A stretch of DNA of 64,000 nt from Pelobates cultripes. Taxonomy: Eukaryota > Chordata > Amphibia > Anura > Pelobatidae. The stretch covers positions 362,880,212 to 362,944,211 of the forward strand of contig OW240912.1 of the NCBI GenBank assembly GCA_933207985.1, written 5' to 3'. Below are positions 1-12,590 of this stretch, in pieces; the stretch's first letter is position 1; every line of letters begins with the position of its first letter. The translations under genes and the position numbers were made by a program. The notes beneath the pieces were generated by a model. It was not told the DNA's origin. It worked only from the letters and a program-made list of their open reading frames with translations, and ran no database searches.

Positions 1-1953
1 ATTATAGCCTGTATGCAACCTTATTAAGTTATTCTTTTACTTTCCATTGCATTTTGGCCGTCTCTGAAGAAAAGGCAAACTGTGTTTACTGTGAGTGCTT
101 AGAAATGCTGTTATCAGGGAAATTGAGGCACATTGTGAGACGCTAAAGACACAAACCAAATACACCACAACCTTATTCCATGTCTGATTTGTAAGCTGTA
201 AAAAACGATTGTAGAAAATCTATAAAGCCCTTTTCTCTAATCATATAAACATAACTCCATTAGCTGTTCTCCGGAACAGTTGTTTATACCAGTGCTTTTA
301 TTTGCAGCTGTAATGAATTTAGGATGTGTGTGCATCTTATGGTACTATTAGAAAGCTGTTTGGCCCCCATCTGTTTGGGTTTCCCATAAAGCAGGTACCA
401 ATGGGAATTAATCCTGCCCTGGCGATTAAAAGCACAATCCTGTCCTGCAGACAAAGCAGTCTTACATGCACGCTAATTGCCTATTAAAATATCAACACTG
501 TGCCACTGATGACAACAGCTTTAAAAGTGTTAAATGAAGGAAGAGAAAGTGATGAACGTGTTAGAGAATTAGATAAGCCTAAGATGACTCACAGAGGCCC
601 TGCACGAAAATCTAGTTTAGTTATTTACTTTACAAATATAAATGTTTTTGTATCTGTATGTACATAGGGGTCTTGACTACACCAAGTACATTTATGAGAG
701 ATGCATTGAGTTAATGATGGTTAGGTAACTGATAAGAGCAACACCAGAGAAATCCAATGATTGCTTGTTTTTATCCCACCCAAAATGGTCTGGAAAAAGT
801 TTCGACCAAGGCCCCAACCACAAATTCCCCAATCGGATTGATAGTAATTTGCCAAATTCAGAGCTAAACAATTTTGTTTCATGTTGGCATGGCTAGTAGG
901 GCAATATAACACAGAATAAGAACACAAAACAAAGAAGTTAAGCAGCATTTTTGCTTTTACACATTTGGGTCTTGGCAGCACACTGTATGAGCTTTCCTTC
1001 TGTCTGCAACCCTATAATTTCTGTCTCACTCATATATTTAATCTTTGAAGGGCCATTCAACTAACGTGTATGAAATCAGTAATTGGCACTTACCCAAAAT
1101 GCACCATGCAGCTGCCATCTTGAGACTCTACCAGGCTTCATGTTGCTGCCCTCTCACTTAAACTTTTCACAAACTCTTTGTAAATCCAAGGACTTCCTTT
1201 ACATTGTCAATGGTCAAAAAGTATTGAGTCTATTTCTAATCGAACAAATACAAGCAGTCACTGCAATTTTTTGCTGTTGCAGAGTTCTTTTATTGTGGTT
1301 TTATTGCTGAGAAAGTGAGCATTCTGATGCTCGATTACATTGTCAGGAATACTATACCCTACCACGCAGGTCTCCGGTTAGCAGATAGAGGAAACACATA
1401 TTACTGGACGCGCTTATCAGATAGAGGAAACACATATTACTGGACGCGCTTAACATATAAAAAAGAGAAATTGTAAAAAAAAATTAAAAGACAGCGAAAT
1501 CAGAGGAACGGATAGGGAGACAAATTAAATAACTAGCCAGGTGCAAATTGGATACTTAATGTCCAAGAAACAAGCCAAAGTCAAAACCAGAATGTCAAAG
1601 AATAAATATGAATGCACTAACCAAGAACAAAGACAGAAACCACAATAGGAAAAAGTTTATGAGGCCAAAAACACTTAGATAGTGTTTATCTGAGGTTTTT
1701 GGAGTGACATGGCCAATGATGGAGTAGAAGTGTAGCGGCGCTCCTTGGATTTATTTATGGACATTCTCCATGAGCTAGCTAATGTCCATAACACTGAAGA
1801 AGTCCAGAGCTTCATCTGATCGGGTAGATCTCCTAACATACAAACGCTTGTTTGCTATATTTATAAGTTACAGATTAAAATGTTAATGTGGTGTCAAGCC
1901 TTCTACTCTGCTTATTATACTCATTTGTATGTTTTGTTCCATTTCTAAAAGTA
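1..1953. other. Non-repetitive flank without a gene
   Basis: I see no coding region here; the short open frames have no recognisable domain and no codon structure. The stretch around 250-560 has even base composition and contains homeodomain-like words (TAATCC, TAATTG), so it could be conserved non-coding DNA, but that cannot be judged without a comparison. A small tandem duplication lies at 1382-1452. Confidence 0.5.
1382..1452. repeat. Two-copy 36-bp tandem duplication
   Basis: A 35-bp segment beginning CAGATAGAGGAAACAC occurs at 1382-1416 and again, apparently identical, at 1418-1452. It is a short local duplication with no other features. Confidence 0.85.
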
Positions 1954-2435
1954 TGTGTTACATGATATTGTTTTATTATAATGTACTGTTTCTTTCATGT
2001 TCATCTTAAGTTTGTCTCTTGTGCCACTCTGTAGTTTGCATGCTGCTTCAGGTACTCCCCTCCCCCATTCCTGTTTTAGTGTTTTCTATGCTGTACATTC
2101 ATATTTGACTTGTATCTCTCCTAACCTGTATGGAAGAATCGTTCTTTTACCTGTTGTAACTGCACATTCTACAGATCATACGACGAATAAACATCGCCAG
2201 ATCTTCTTTCATGTGAGCTGTGACTGAGTAAACTATCTGGGAAGGTGATTTGGTATGGATAATCTCATCAGGGCAATGAGTGCCATGTGCTCCTGAAAAA
2301 CACATTCATATTTTTTGCGGCTGGTCCAGAATAGTAAAAGAATGTATCCAGCAGCTTGTACAGATTGCTGTGTCACAGGACAGATCATAGTGAAGGGTAT
2401 TGTAGGAAAAGTCTGCATGCAACCACAGCACAGCT
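1954..2435 (+). repeat. 5' LTR of the BEL/Pao element
   Basis: It begins TGTGTTACATGATATTG and matches 8183-8668 along its whole length with scattered substitutions. Relative to the right copy (TGTCATGTTACATG) it lacks three bases near its start. An AATAAA polyadenylation-like signal lies near 2186. The match between the copies stops around 2435. The short open frames inside are LTR sequence, not genes. Confidence 0.85.
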
Positions 2436-2538
2436 TGTTACAGCCCCACACAGTATACAAACACACTTCACTGCTACAGCCAAACCATTATTTCACTGCT
2501 ACAGCCAAGCCATTACTTCACTGCTACTTCAGGCCATC

Positions 2539-4760
2539 ATGAGTGGAAAAGGCTCAGTATGTGATGAAACACCACAGCATGCACCACATGGAGAAGGCCA
2601 GGATGAGGACCCAGAGCCCAGTGCATTGGCTAAACGCTCTGTGAAACTCACTTGGAAGGTTAAAGAGAACTATGAATCCTTGAGAACTAAACTATCAACC
2701 AGTTTGTAGCAGATTTGGGATAAAATCCTCACCCACGTTGATGTGAGTATAAGCCATAAGGTACTGCAACTAGAGGCCGCCATAAAGCATCTCTCTGCTT
2801 CATATGAACTGTACCAGACTACAAGCAATAAATATAAACCTATTCTGCAAAACGTTAACACTGAGGAATCATTAGAGCAACTTAGCAATGTCCTGTCCAG
2901 CTTCTTAACATGGAAAGAGAAAGCTTTATCCTGCTAGCTAAAGCAAAGGCAGAAGCAAAATTAACACAGCCACAGGACACTGTATCTCACAGATCCTTAT
3001 CCACCAGACATTCTAAAAGTTCCTCTAGATCCCGAAGTTCAAGGCACTCAACGCTTAGTGAACAGCTTATAAATTCCTGTGCCGAAGCAGAGGCTAGCAA
3101 AGTACAGGCTGCATATGCAAAAAAGAGAGCAGACATGGAGGCTGAGGCTGCAGCAATGCAAGCCGAAGCAGCAGCAATGGAAGCTCAGACAGCACGTCAA
3201 AGGGCAGCAATTGAAGCTTTAAAGGAACAGAGCAACTACGAGGCAGCTGCAGCAAAACAAAAGATTTAGGAACAAACTATTGGTGCAGAGGAAAATGCTA
3301 GTGAAAGGGTCAGCATCAAGGCAGATATGGAAGGTCCTTTCGAACGCACTAAGAACTATGTTCTAAACCACAGCAGCGAGCACTTAATTGCCTCCATTCT
3401 TCACAACAACACAAGGACTTCACCACACCACCAGGCAAAAGCTGTTCCAGCAACTTCCTACATGCAAAACCACCCCAGTGCATCGCCCGACTGTCATGAT
3501 GATTCTGCATATGTCACAGAATGGCACACCAATCTGCAAGCAAGTCACCAACCTTCTGCTAATAGTACCGTTCCAGACTTTAACCCAACAACTCAGCTGA
3601 ACGCCCTTGCTGCACCATATCTTTCCACGTCCTTTTACAACAATACCATAAACAACGCAACCCGCAACATTCAACCAGCGACCTCCTACGTAAAGTCAGA
3701 GGCAACTGATACAGCAGAGTTCGGAAAGTATATACTTCGATGAGAGCTCACCCAGTCAGGCCTAGTAAGCTTCGATGACCATCCTGAAAATTACAGAAGC
3801 AAGAAAGCTGCCTTCAAAACTACTATAGGTGATCTTGGTATTACTGCTGCTGAGGAGCTGGATCTGCTGATCAGGTGGCTTGGCCCACAATCTACAGAAC
3901 GTGTCAAGAGCCTCAGGTCAGTCTACATTGACAATCCAACTGCAGGTCTCACCGCTGCATGGGAACGTCTAGAACAGATTTATGGTAGTCCTGAAGCCAT
4001 AAAGAATGCATTGCTCAAACGATTGGAAAATTTCCCAATGATATCCGGTAAGGACAATAAAGAGTTCCAGAGACTCAGTGACCTTCTTCTCAAAGTCCAG
4101 CTTGCCAAAACCAACCCTAAACTACCGGGCCTCAGTTACCTGGACACTGCTCGAGGAGTTAACCCCATCATTTACAAGCTTCCGTATGGCCTACGAGAAA
4201 AGTGGATACAAATTGGGGCAAAATACAAACGGGAAAACAAGGTTTCATTTCCCCCTTTCTCCTACTTCTGCGAATTTGTCAGGAACATTGCTGACACCAA
4301 GAACGATCCTAGTTTTGCATTTGGCGAGTTCAGTACTTCCTCACTGAAAGGTGACAACCTACATCTCAGCTATAGGAACCGTAGAGGTCCCATGTCTGTT
4401 AAGAAGACAGACATTATTCCCACTCCCACCTCAGCTCCCGCCTCAAACAAGAGCGGCAAGATCGAAAACCCAAACCGATCATGTCCTATCCACAAGAAGC
4501 CACATCTCAAAAAATGTATCGGCTTTAGGAAGAAGCCCCTACAAGAACGAAAGGAACTCCTAAAGACCTTTGGGGTATGTTATAGATGCCGTGCTTCCAC
4601 CGATCACTTTGCCAAGGAATGTAAAATACCTATCAAGTGCATAGAGTGCGGTTCCGAGGACCACGTGCAAGCTCTCCATCCACTTGAGGCCAATCCTTCA
4701 CTACCTGCAAACCTTTCTCCCAGGCCAAATCACGACGGGAAGAGTACAGATCAGGTGCCT
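2539..4760 (+). pseudogene. gag: BEL/Pao gag, broken
   Basis: Gag packages the element's RNA. The likely start is the ATG at 2539 (MSGKGSV). A stop occurs at 2707, then the frame shifts near 2910, and further stops occur at 3267 and 3741. The central part is rich in alanine and glutamate (about 3080-3260), consistent with a coiled coil. From about 3760 to 4100 the translation matches the DUF1759-type domain of Pao gag proteins (FDDHPENY, WERLEQIYG). Two zinc knuckles follow at about 4578-4680: CYRCRASTDHFAKEC and CIECGSEDH. The order and spacing are those of BEL/Pao gag. Confidence 0.85.
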
Positions 4761-4819
4761 AATTCCACCGTGATATTTTCCTCATGCACTGAAGCCTGTG
4801 AGGAAGACCACTGTGACAA

Positions 4820-7459
4820 GTCTTGTGCTAAAATATGCCTAGTGAACGTTCACCACAAGGATCAGCCAGAAAAGACTTTAAAGGTGTATGCTATCTTAGA
4901 TGATCAAAGCAATCGATCACTTGCCCGATCCGAACTGTTTGATCTATTTTGCATAAGAGGAGAGGTTCACCCCTACACCCTAAGCACTTGTAGTGGCACT
5001 ACAGAGGCCTTTGGAAGAAGGGCCCATGGACTTATTGTTTCCTCCCTAGGAGATAACTTACAATTACCCTTACCTACACTTGTAGAGTGCAATCAGATAC
5101 CAGCCAACAAAGAAGAAATACCTACACCAGAAGTTGCCTCACCTAAAGTCAATAGCAAGTGAAATCCCACCACTTGACAAAGATGCTAAAATCCTTCTTC
5201 TGCTGGGAAGAGATATTCTAAGGGTCCACGAGGTGCACAGGCAGGTCAGCAGACCCCCAGATGCTCCATTTGCCCAGTACCTGGACTTAGGCTGGGTCAT
5301 CATAGGTAATGTCTGTATAGGCAAAATGAAAGGGCCTACTAACATTTCTTCATTCAAGACAAATGTTTTGCCGAATGGTAGTAATACTCACTTTGAGCCA
5401 TGCCCACATCACTACTGGGTAAAGGAGAAGGTAACTAGCTGCAAGTTGCAACACGGCAACACAAACCTTTCCCACACATACGATGACAGTTTTGGCTCTA
5501 CAGATTTCAATGCAAGCAGTGAAAACAACATGTTAGCTCCTTCAGTAGAAGGCAAAGAATTCCTTAAAGTAATAGACAACGAGTTCTTTCAGGAAGATTC
5601 CAATAATTGGGTGGCACCCCTACCCTTTCGCCTCCCGAGAGAGAAGCTACTGAACAATCTACATCAAGCCATTAAAATGTTCTCTCTGCCAAAGCAATGG
5701 CATTATATTCCCACTGACCTTAATCCTGCTGATTATGGAACAAGAGCTATATACCCAGCAGCTCTCCATGGCTGCTTGTGGCTGTTGCCTCCAAGATTTC
5801 TTCATGAAAACTCCTGCTCAATTTCCACCGACGTTACCTACGAACTGGTACATCCTGATGACGATAAAGAAATCAGGTCTATGAACACCACACTGCATAC
5901 CTCTACTAGTCCAGAACCAAAACTCAATTCACATCGTTTTAAACGTTTTTCAACCTGGTCATCAGCTGTTAGGGCTGTTGCTTATTTGATTCACGTTGCC
6001 CATTGTTTAAAAAGGAGCTTAACATCAGAGTGTCATGGTTGGCATATCTGTACCAACCATCCTACTGCAACGGAAAATGAGCGTGCCGAAAAGGTTATCA
6101 TTCGCTGTGTACAACAATAAGTGTACATGGAAGAATTCCACAGATTCAAAGGTGGAATACCTTTATCAAAGGATAGTTCACTATTTAATCTAAACCCTGT
6201 GGTTGATGACAATCAGTTGCTGCGAGTTGGAGGTCGAATAGAGAAATCTGACCTGTGTGGCAAGGAACAAAACCCTATCATCATACCAGGTCAGCACCAC
6301 ATCGCCACTCTTCTAATCCGGCACCATCATGAACTAATACAACACCAAGGTAGACAATTTACAGAAGGCGCTATCAGGTCAGCCGGCTTGTGGCTTGTTG
6401 GAATGAAAAGATGTGTTTCTTCCCTGCCTCTCAAATGCGTCAAGTGTTGCAAGTTAAGAGGTAGACACCAACTACAACAAATGGCAAGCCTGCCAGCTGA
6501 TCGTTTAAGCACAGATCCATCCTTCACCTATGTTGGAGTTGACGTCTTTGGTCCGTGGACCGTGCTAACTCGAAAGACTTGTGGTGGAGCAGCCAACAGC
6601 AAAAGGTGGGCCGTGTTATTTACTTGTCTCAGCATACGAGCTGTACATATTGAAGTGATTGAGTCAATGGATTCTTCTTGTTTCATCAACGCTTTACGAA
6701 GATTCTTCTCCATCGGAGGACCTGTCAAGCAGCTAAGATCTGACTGTGGTACCAACTTCGTTGGAGCCTGTAAAGAACTTCAACTAGACAATTTCTTAGC
6801 AAACAATGGATGTACTTGGCTGTTTAATCCACCACATTCTTCACATATGGCAGGATCCTGGGAGCGAATGATTGGAATCGCTCAAAGAATTCTCGATTCC
6901 AATACAGGACCGCAAGTCTTCACTATTGACTCATGAGACTTTGAGTACCTTTCTCTCGGAAGTATCCGCCATCATTAATGCAAGGCCTCTGATCCCAGTA
7001 TCTACTGACCCTGATTCTCCAGTGATTCTTACCCCAGCCACACCCCTTACTCAGAAGGTTGGGACTTCCGTGATATCTCCTGCTGAGATCAACCTGAAGG
7101 ATATCTACAGGCGTCAATGGAAACAGGTGCAACACCTAGCCAACGTGTTTTGGCACCGCTGGAGAAAGGAGTACCTGCATATCCTTCAAAGCCATTCCAA
7201 ATGGCAAACACCCAAGCCCAACCTCAAAGTAGGCGACCTTGTTCTTCTGAAAGATAGAGAAGTCTGTCGCAATGAGTGGCCTATGGGTCTCGTAACAAGC
7301 GTAATGCCAAGCGATGATGGAAAGGTTCGGAAGGTTGAGATTAAGATAACCAAAGGAGGTTCCACACAGATTTTCTCACGACCAATCAAAGAATTGGTGA
7401 GTGACTTATGCAAGAGTACCAGGCGGTACGGTGCTATGGCGGGGAGAACGCCACTATAA
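4820..7459 (+). pseudogene. pol: BEL/Pao pol lacking reverse transcriptase
   Basis: It starts with a retropepsin-like domain (DUF1758 type; AILDDQSNRSLA near 4890). After a frameshift near 5140 the frame reads into the first residues of the reverse transcriptase (APLPFRLPRE, about 5610-5640) and then, at about 5690, jumps straight to a region from the end of RNase H (YIPTDLNPADYGTRA). The catalytic part of the polymerase is absent. A stop at 6118 precedes the integrase: a zinc-binding HHCC segment (about 6320-6460), the catalytic aspartates in GVDVFGP (about 6540) and RSDCGTNF (about 6740), and the glutamate in GSWERMI (about 6860). A frameshift near 6900 leads to the DUF5641-like C-terminal domain. 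It cannot make an active enzyme set. Confidence 0.88.
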
Positions 7460-7672
7460 CTGTTAACTTGCCACTGTTGAAGCTCCATGGCTATAAACTG
7501 TAGACTACAGGACTTTAGCCATCTGTTATTAGACTTCATGTTTTATTGTTCATTTACTGAATACCTTCTTTGTTTTGCAGGTATCTCGTATTTATGGTTT
7601 ACACACCAGTATTATTTTCCAATGTTTTCTTCGCTTACAGGTTCAAGTTGGACTTTTAGACATTTGGACTTA

Positions 7673-8069
7673 TCTATATATATATATATATATATATATA
7701 TAACTATGACTGGTACCCTGCACACACACTTGCAAAATTCAAAAAATGCCGGGTGCATAATAGCCATAGCCAAGCAATATAGAATATACCAAAAATAAGG
7801 CTTGCACTCACGGTCTGTGGTAATGTTAAAAATATATTTCTTCTTTATTCCAATATTCTTAAAACATATCTGTAGTCATCAACGTTTCAGCCAACACTCG
7901 TGGCTTTCATCAGGATCAGTTCAAGTTGTATTGAACTGATCCTGATGAAAGTAACGAGTGATGGCTGAAACGTTGATGACTACAGATATGTTTTAAGAAT
8001 ATTGGAATAAAGAAGAAATATATTTTTAACATTACCACAGACCGTGAGTGCAAGCCTTATTTTTGGTAT

Positions 8070-8120
<51 letters not shown>

Positions 8121-8139
8121 ATATATATATATATATATT
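7673..8139. repeat. TA-flanked hairpin element (146-bp arms)
   Basis: Arms at about 7779-7924 and 7931-8076 are near-perfect reverse complements around a loop of about six bases. A TA dinucleotide array lies immediately right of the arms (8075-8139) and another lies about 75 bp to the left (7673-7702). The arms include AACGTTTCAGCC and CTGATCCTGATGAAAG. I find no coding capacity. It lies inside the BEL/Pao element, between integrase and 3' LTR, so it was inserted later. A mariner-like palindromic MITE inserted at TA is the likeliest origin, but the family is not identified. Confidence 0.8.
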
Positions 8140-8182
8140 TATAAATAATAGGCTTTGAAATCTAGAGATTTCAGGCGGGGAG

Positions 8183-8668
8183 TGTCATGTTACATGATAT
8201 TGTGTTATTATAATGTACTGTTTCTTTAATGTTCATCTTACATTTGTCTCCTGTGCCACTCTGTAGTTTGCATGCTGCTTCAGGTACTTCCCTCCCCCTT
8301 TCCCGTTTTAGTGTTTTCTATGCTGTACATTCAAATGTGACTTGTATCTCTCCTAACCTGTATGGAAGAATCGTTCTTTTACCTGTTGTAACTGCACATT
8401 CTACAGAACATATGACGAATAAACATCGCCAGATCTTCTTTCATGTGAGTTGAGACTGAGTAAACTATCTGGGAAGGTGATTTGGTATGGATAATCTCAT
8501 CAGGGCAATGAGTGCCATGTGCTCCTGAAAAACACATTCATAGTCTTTGCAGCCGGTCCAGAATAGTAAAAGAACGTATTCAGCAGCTTGTACAGATTGC
8601 TGTGTCACAGGACAGATCATAGTGAAGGGTATTGTAGGAGAAGTCTGCATACAACCCCAGCACAGCTC
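8183..8668 (+). repeat. 3' LTR of the BEL/Pao element
   Basis: It starts TGTCATGTTACATG, directly after a G-rich polypurine-like tract, and parallels 1954-2435. After about 8667 a partial repeat of an internal LTR stretch (CTCCTGAAAAACACATTC, also at 8521) appears, so the right end has been rearranged. Confidence 0.82.
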
Positions 8669-8843
8669 CTGAAAAACACATTCATAGCCTTTGCAGCCGG
8701 TCTAGAATACATAGGATAACCATCACGCGTCTGGTGTCTAATTCACGCTCCTCCAAGTGCACTTGTAACAATTTGGGTTCTCCTGAGTATAACAAAGATC
8801 TTATTGGATCTATATCACACTTTAACAGGGACGGCATTTTGCC

Positions 8844-9258
8844 CAGGGCCGGCCTGTCCATAGGATGGAGTGGGACAATGGCCCCAGGTGGAACTTTAAC
8901 AGGGGCGGCATTTTGCCGCCCCGAGCCACCTCTGCAGCAGAGACAGCTCTCTAAACCTTGGGGCAGACTAATAAGTCGGATCCTTGGTCAGTGTCCGAGG
9001 ACCCCACATGAGGAGGGGGCCCGGCGGCTTGCCCTGTAAGCCCCCGGGCTCCTCCATCAGTCTGCCTCGAGAGAGCCTCCAGTCTGCAGCTCTGCTGTGT
9101 GCAGAGCGGCAGACCATGTGATGGAAAGCTCGTAAGCTCCCAGATCGTTGGAAGCTCGCGAGAACTTGGTCTGCAGCTCACACCCGGCGGAGCTGCAGAC
9201 CTGTAGAGCCAGCCACTGGACCACCAGGGAATGGGGAGCACTGAAAAACAAGGTATGT
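8844..9258 (+). mobile_element. hAT-like left end with splice-donor-like motif
   Basis: The end CAGGGCCGGCCTGTCC resembles hAT termini and is very like the left end of the confirmed hAT at 58209. A 73-bp stretch containing CGGCATTTTGCC is directly duplicated here (about 8820 and 8893). A GC-rich segment follows up to AAGGTATGT at 9250-9258, a good 5'-splice-site match, and the C-rich minisatellite begins about 40 bp further on. I did not find a matching right end, so the element may be truncated or may extend past the satellites. Confidence 0.55.
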
Positions 9259-9299
9259 ACGTGTGGGGAGGCTGATCACAGCCTACCCTCACCTCACAG

Positions 9300-10765
9300 C
9301 CTGTAACCCCTCTCCCCACTTTCACCCTCACACCCTACCCACCCACTGTCACCCTCACACCTTGCATCCCCCTACTGTCACCTTGTCACTGTCACCCTCA
9401 TACCTGCCCCCCTACTGTCACCCTGTCACCCTCACATTCTGCCCACCACTGTTGTCTTATCACTGTCACCCTCTTACCCTGCCCCCCACTGTCACCCTCA
9501 TACCTTGCCCCCCCCACTGTCACCTTGTCACTGTCACCCTCATACCCTGCCCCAAATGTCACTTTGTCACTGTCATCCTCACACCCTACCCCCACTGTCA
9601 CCTCACACCCCACCCCCACTGTCACCCCACCCCTGCCCCCACTGTCACCACACCCCCAAGATCCCTCCATTGTCACCTTGTCACTGTCGCCTCTATACAC
9701 TGCCCCCACACTGTCACCCTCACACCCCAAGTTCTCCCATTGTCACCCTCATACCTTACACCGTCACTGTCACCCTCATACCCTGTGCCCCCACTATCAC
9801 CCTGTCACTGTCACCCTCATACCCTGTCCCCCCACTGTCACAGTCACAACTTGCCCCCCCCACTGTCACCCTCACACCCTGACCCCACCACACAGCCTGT
9901 CACCAACTTTACCTTCACGTCCTGCCCCTTACCACTGTCACCCTCATACACTGCCCCCCACTGTCACCCTCACACCCTGCCCCCCACTGTAACACTGTCA
10001 CCCTGTCACTCAATGATGCCCCCACTGTCACCCTCATACCCTGCCCTCACCACTGTCACCAGACACCCTGCCCCACCACTACTGTCACCTTCACTCTCAC
10101 CACTGTCACCTCATACCCCTGCCCCCACTGTCATCGTTACCTCTACACCCTGCTCCCCCCACTGTGCCACCTCCTTCTGTCACTGTCACCTCACCCCTGC
10201 CCTGCACTGTCACCCTCACACCTTGCCCTCACCACTTAACACCTCTGCCCCCACTGTCACACACTGTCACTCCTGTCACACCATGCCCCCACTGTCACCC
10301 TCATACCCTGCCCCTCACCACTGTCACCCTCACACCCTGCCCCCACTACTGTCACCTTCACACCCTGCCCCCAATGTCACCCTCACACCCTGCTACCCAC
10401 TGACACCCTCACACCCTGCCTCCCCATTGCCAACCTCACACCCTGCCCCCCACTGTCACCTCCACACACTGCCATCCACTACTGTCACCTCCACACTGCC
10501 AACCTCACATCCTGACCCCATACTGTCATAATCCCATCCTGTGACCCTCACAACCTGCCGCCCACACTGTCACTCTTATATCCTATACCCTAAAATGTCA
10601 CTACCACACTGTCATCCTCACATCCTGCCTCCCACCACCGTCATCCTCACATCCTGTCCTCCACCACTGTCATCCTCACATTCTGCTATCCACCACTGTC
10701 ACCCTCACATTCTGCCCCCACACTGTCACCCTTACATTCTGTCACCCCCACACTGCCCTAGACCG
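9300..10765. repeat. C-rich minisatellite, period about 26 bp
   Basis: It is made of degenerate units such as CTGTCACCCTCACACCCTGC, with lengths of about 24 to 27 bp. The long open frames here, rich in proline, histidine, threonine and leucine, exist because the repeat contains few stop triplets; they are not genes. The array passes directly into the 46-bp satellite near 10760. Confidence 0.93.
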
Positions 10766-12590
10766 GGAATGTAATGGTTAGTGCATACTGAGTTAACCTG
10801 CCCCTAGACCTGGAATGTAATGATTAGTGAGTACTGAGTTATCCTGCCCCTAGACCTGGAATGTAATGATTAGTGAGTACTGAGCTAGCCTGCCCCTAGA
10901 CTTGGAATGTAATGATTAGTGCATACTGAGTTAACCTGCCCCTAGACCTGGAATGTAATGATTAGTGAGTACTGAGTTAACCTGCCCCTAGACCTGGAAT
11001 GTAATGATTAGTGAGTACTGAGCTAACCTGCCCCTAGACCTGGAATGTAATGATTAGAGAGTACTGAGGTAACCTGTCCCTAGACCTATAATATAATGAT
11101 TAGAAAGTACTGAACTAACCTGCCCCTAGACCTGGAATATAATGATTAGATAGTATTGATCTAACCTGCCCCTAAATCTGGAATATAACAATTAGAGAGT
11201 ACTAAACTAACCTGCCTCTAGACCTGAAATGTACTGATTAGAGAGTACTGAGCTAGCCTGCCCCTAGACCTGAAATGTAATAAGAGAATATTGATCTAAC
11301 CCCTCTATCCTCCCCCCCTAGACCTGGAATGTAACGATTAGAGAGTACTACACTAGCCTGACCCTAGACCTATAATATAATGATTAGAGAGTACTGAGCT
11401 AACCTGCTCCTAGACCTGGAATGTAATGATTAGTGAGTACTGAGTTAACCTGCCCCTAGACCTGGAATGTAATGATTAGAGAGTACTGAGCTAGCCTGCC
11501 CCTAGACTTGGAATGTAATGATTAGTGCATACTGAGTTAACCTGCCCCTAGACCTGGAATGTAATGATTAGTGAGTACTGAGCTAACCTGCCCCTAGACC
11601 TGGAATGTAATGATTAGTGAGTACTGAGCTAACCTGCCCCTAGACCTGGAATGTAATGATTAGAGAGTACTGAGGTAACCTGTCCCTAGACCTATAATAT
11701 AATGATTAGAAAGTACTGAACTAACCTGCCCCTAGACCTGGAATATAATGATTAGATAGTATTGATCTAACCTGCCCCTAAATCTGGAATATAACAATTA
11801 GAGAGTACTGAACTAACCTGCCTCTAGACCTGAAATGTACTGATTAGAGAGTACTGAGCTAGCCTGCCCCTAGACCTGAAATGTAATAAGAGAATATTGA
11901 TCTAACCCCCCTATCCTCCCCCCCTAGACCTGGAATGTAACGATTAGAGAGTACTACACTAGCCTGACCCGAGACCTATAATATAATGATTAGAGAGTAC
12001 TGAGCTAACCTGCCCCTAGACCTGGAATATAATTATTAGATAGGATTGATCTAACCTGCCCCTAGACCTATAATATATTGATTAGAGAGTACTGAGCTAA
12101 CCTGCCCCAAGACCTATAATATAATGATTAGAGAGTACTGAGCTAACCTGCCCCTAGACCTGGAATCTAATGATTAGTGAGTACTGAGCTAGCCTGCCCC
12201 TAGACCTGGAATGTAATGATTAGAGAGTACTGAGCTAACCTGCCCCTAGACCTGGAATGTAATGATTAGTGAGTACTGAGCTAGCCTGCCCCTAGACCTG
12301 GAATGTAATGATTAGAGAGTACTGAGCTAACCTGCCCCTAGACCTATAATAAAAAAAAGATTAGAAAGTACTGAGCTAACCTACCCCTAGACCTGGAATA
12401 TAATGATTAGATAGTATTGATCTAACCTGCCCCTAGACCTATAATATAATGATTAGAGAGTACTGAGCTAACCTGCCCCTAGACCTGGAATGTAATGATT
12501 AGTGAGTACTGAGCTAACCTAGACCTGCATTGTTATGATTAAAGAGTACTGAGCTAGCCTGCCCCAAGACCTGGAATGTAACGATTAGAG
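10756..12590. repeat. 46-bp satellite array with higher-order structure
   Basis: The unit contains CCTGCCCCTAGACCTGGAAT then GTAATGATTAGTGAGTACTG. From length and period there are about 40 copies. Distinctive variants recur with a shift of 606 bp: GACTTGG at 10899 and 11505, and TAAGAGAATATTGATC at 11281 and 11887, so a block of roughly 13 units was duplicated. The array is cut at 12590 by a hAT element, and one more partial unit resumes at 17177-17210. Confidence 0.95.

Larger units (their letters stand above)
1954..8668 (+). mobile_element. BEL/Pao LTR retrotransposon, defective
   Basis: Two long direct repeats (1954-2435 and 8183-8668) bound a region with gag, protease, integrase and the C-terminal integrase domain in the BEL/Pao order. 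The internal region is short because the reverse transcriptase is missing; the reading frame also has at least two in-frame stops in gag and one in pol, plus frameshifts near 2910, 5140 and 6900. A purine-rich stretch just before 8183 (GGCGGGGAG) fits a polypurine tract. The right end is followed by a partial re-copy of an LTR segment (about 8667-8710), so the exact right border and target duplication are unclear. A palindromic element with TA arrays sits between the integrase and the 3' LTR. Confidence 0.9.

Noticed and set aside
1997..2227. Open frame at 1997-2227 and its twin at 8229-8453 as a duplicated small gene
   Set aside because: Both lie inside the two LTR copies of the BEL/Pao element.
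9263..10774. Open frames of up to 422 codons, rich in proline, histidine and threonine
   Set aside because: They lie wholly inside the C-rich minisatellite, in several overlapping frames; the repeat just lacks stop triplets.
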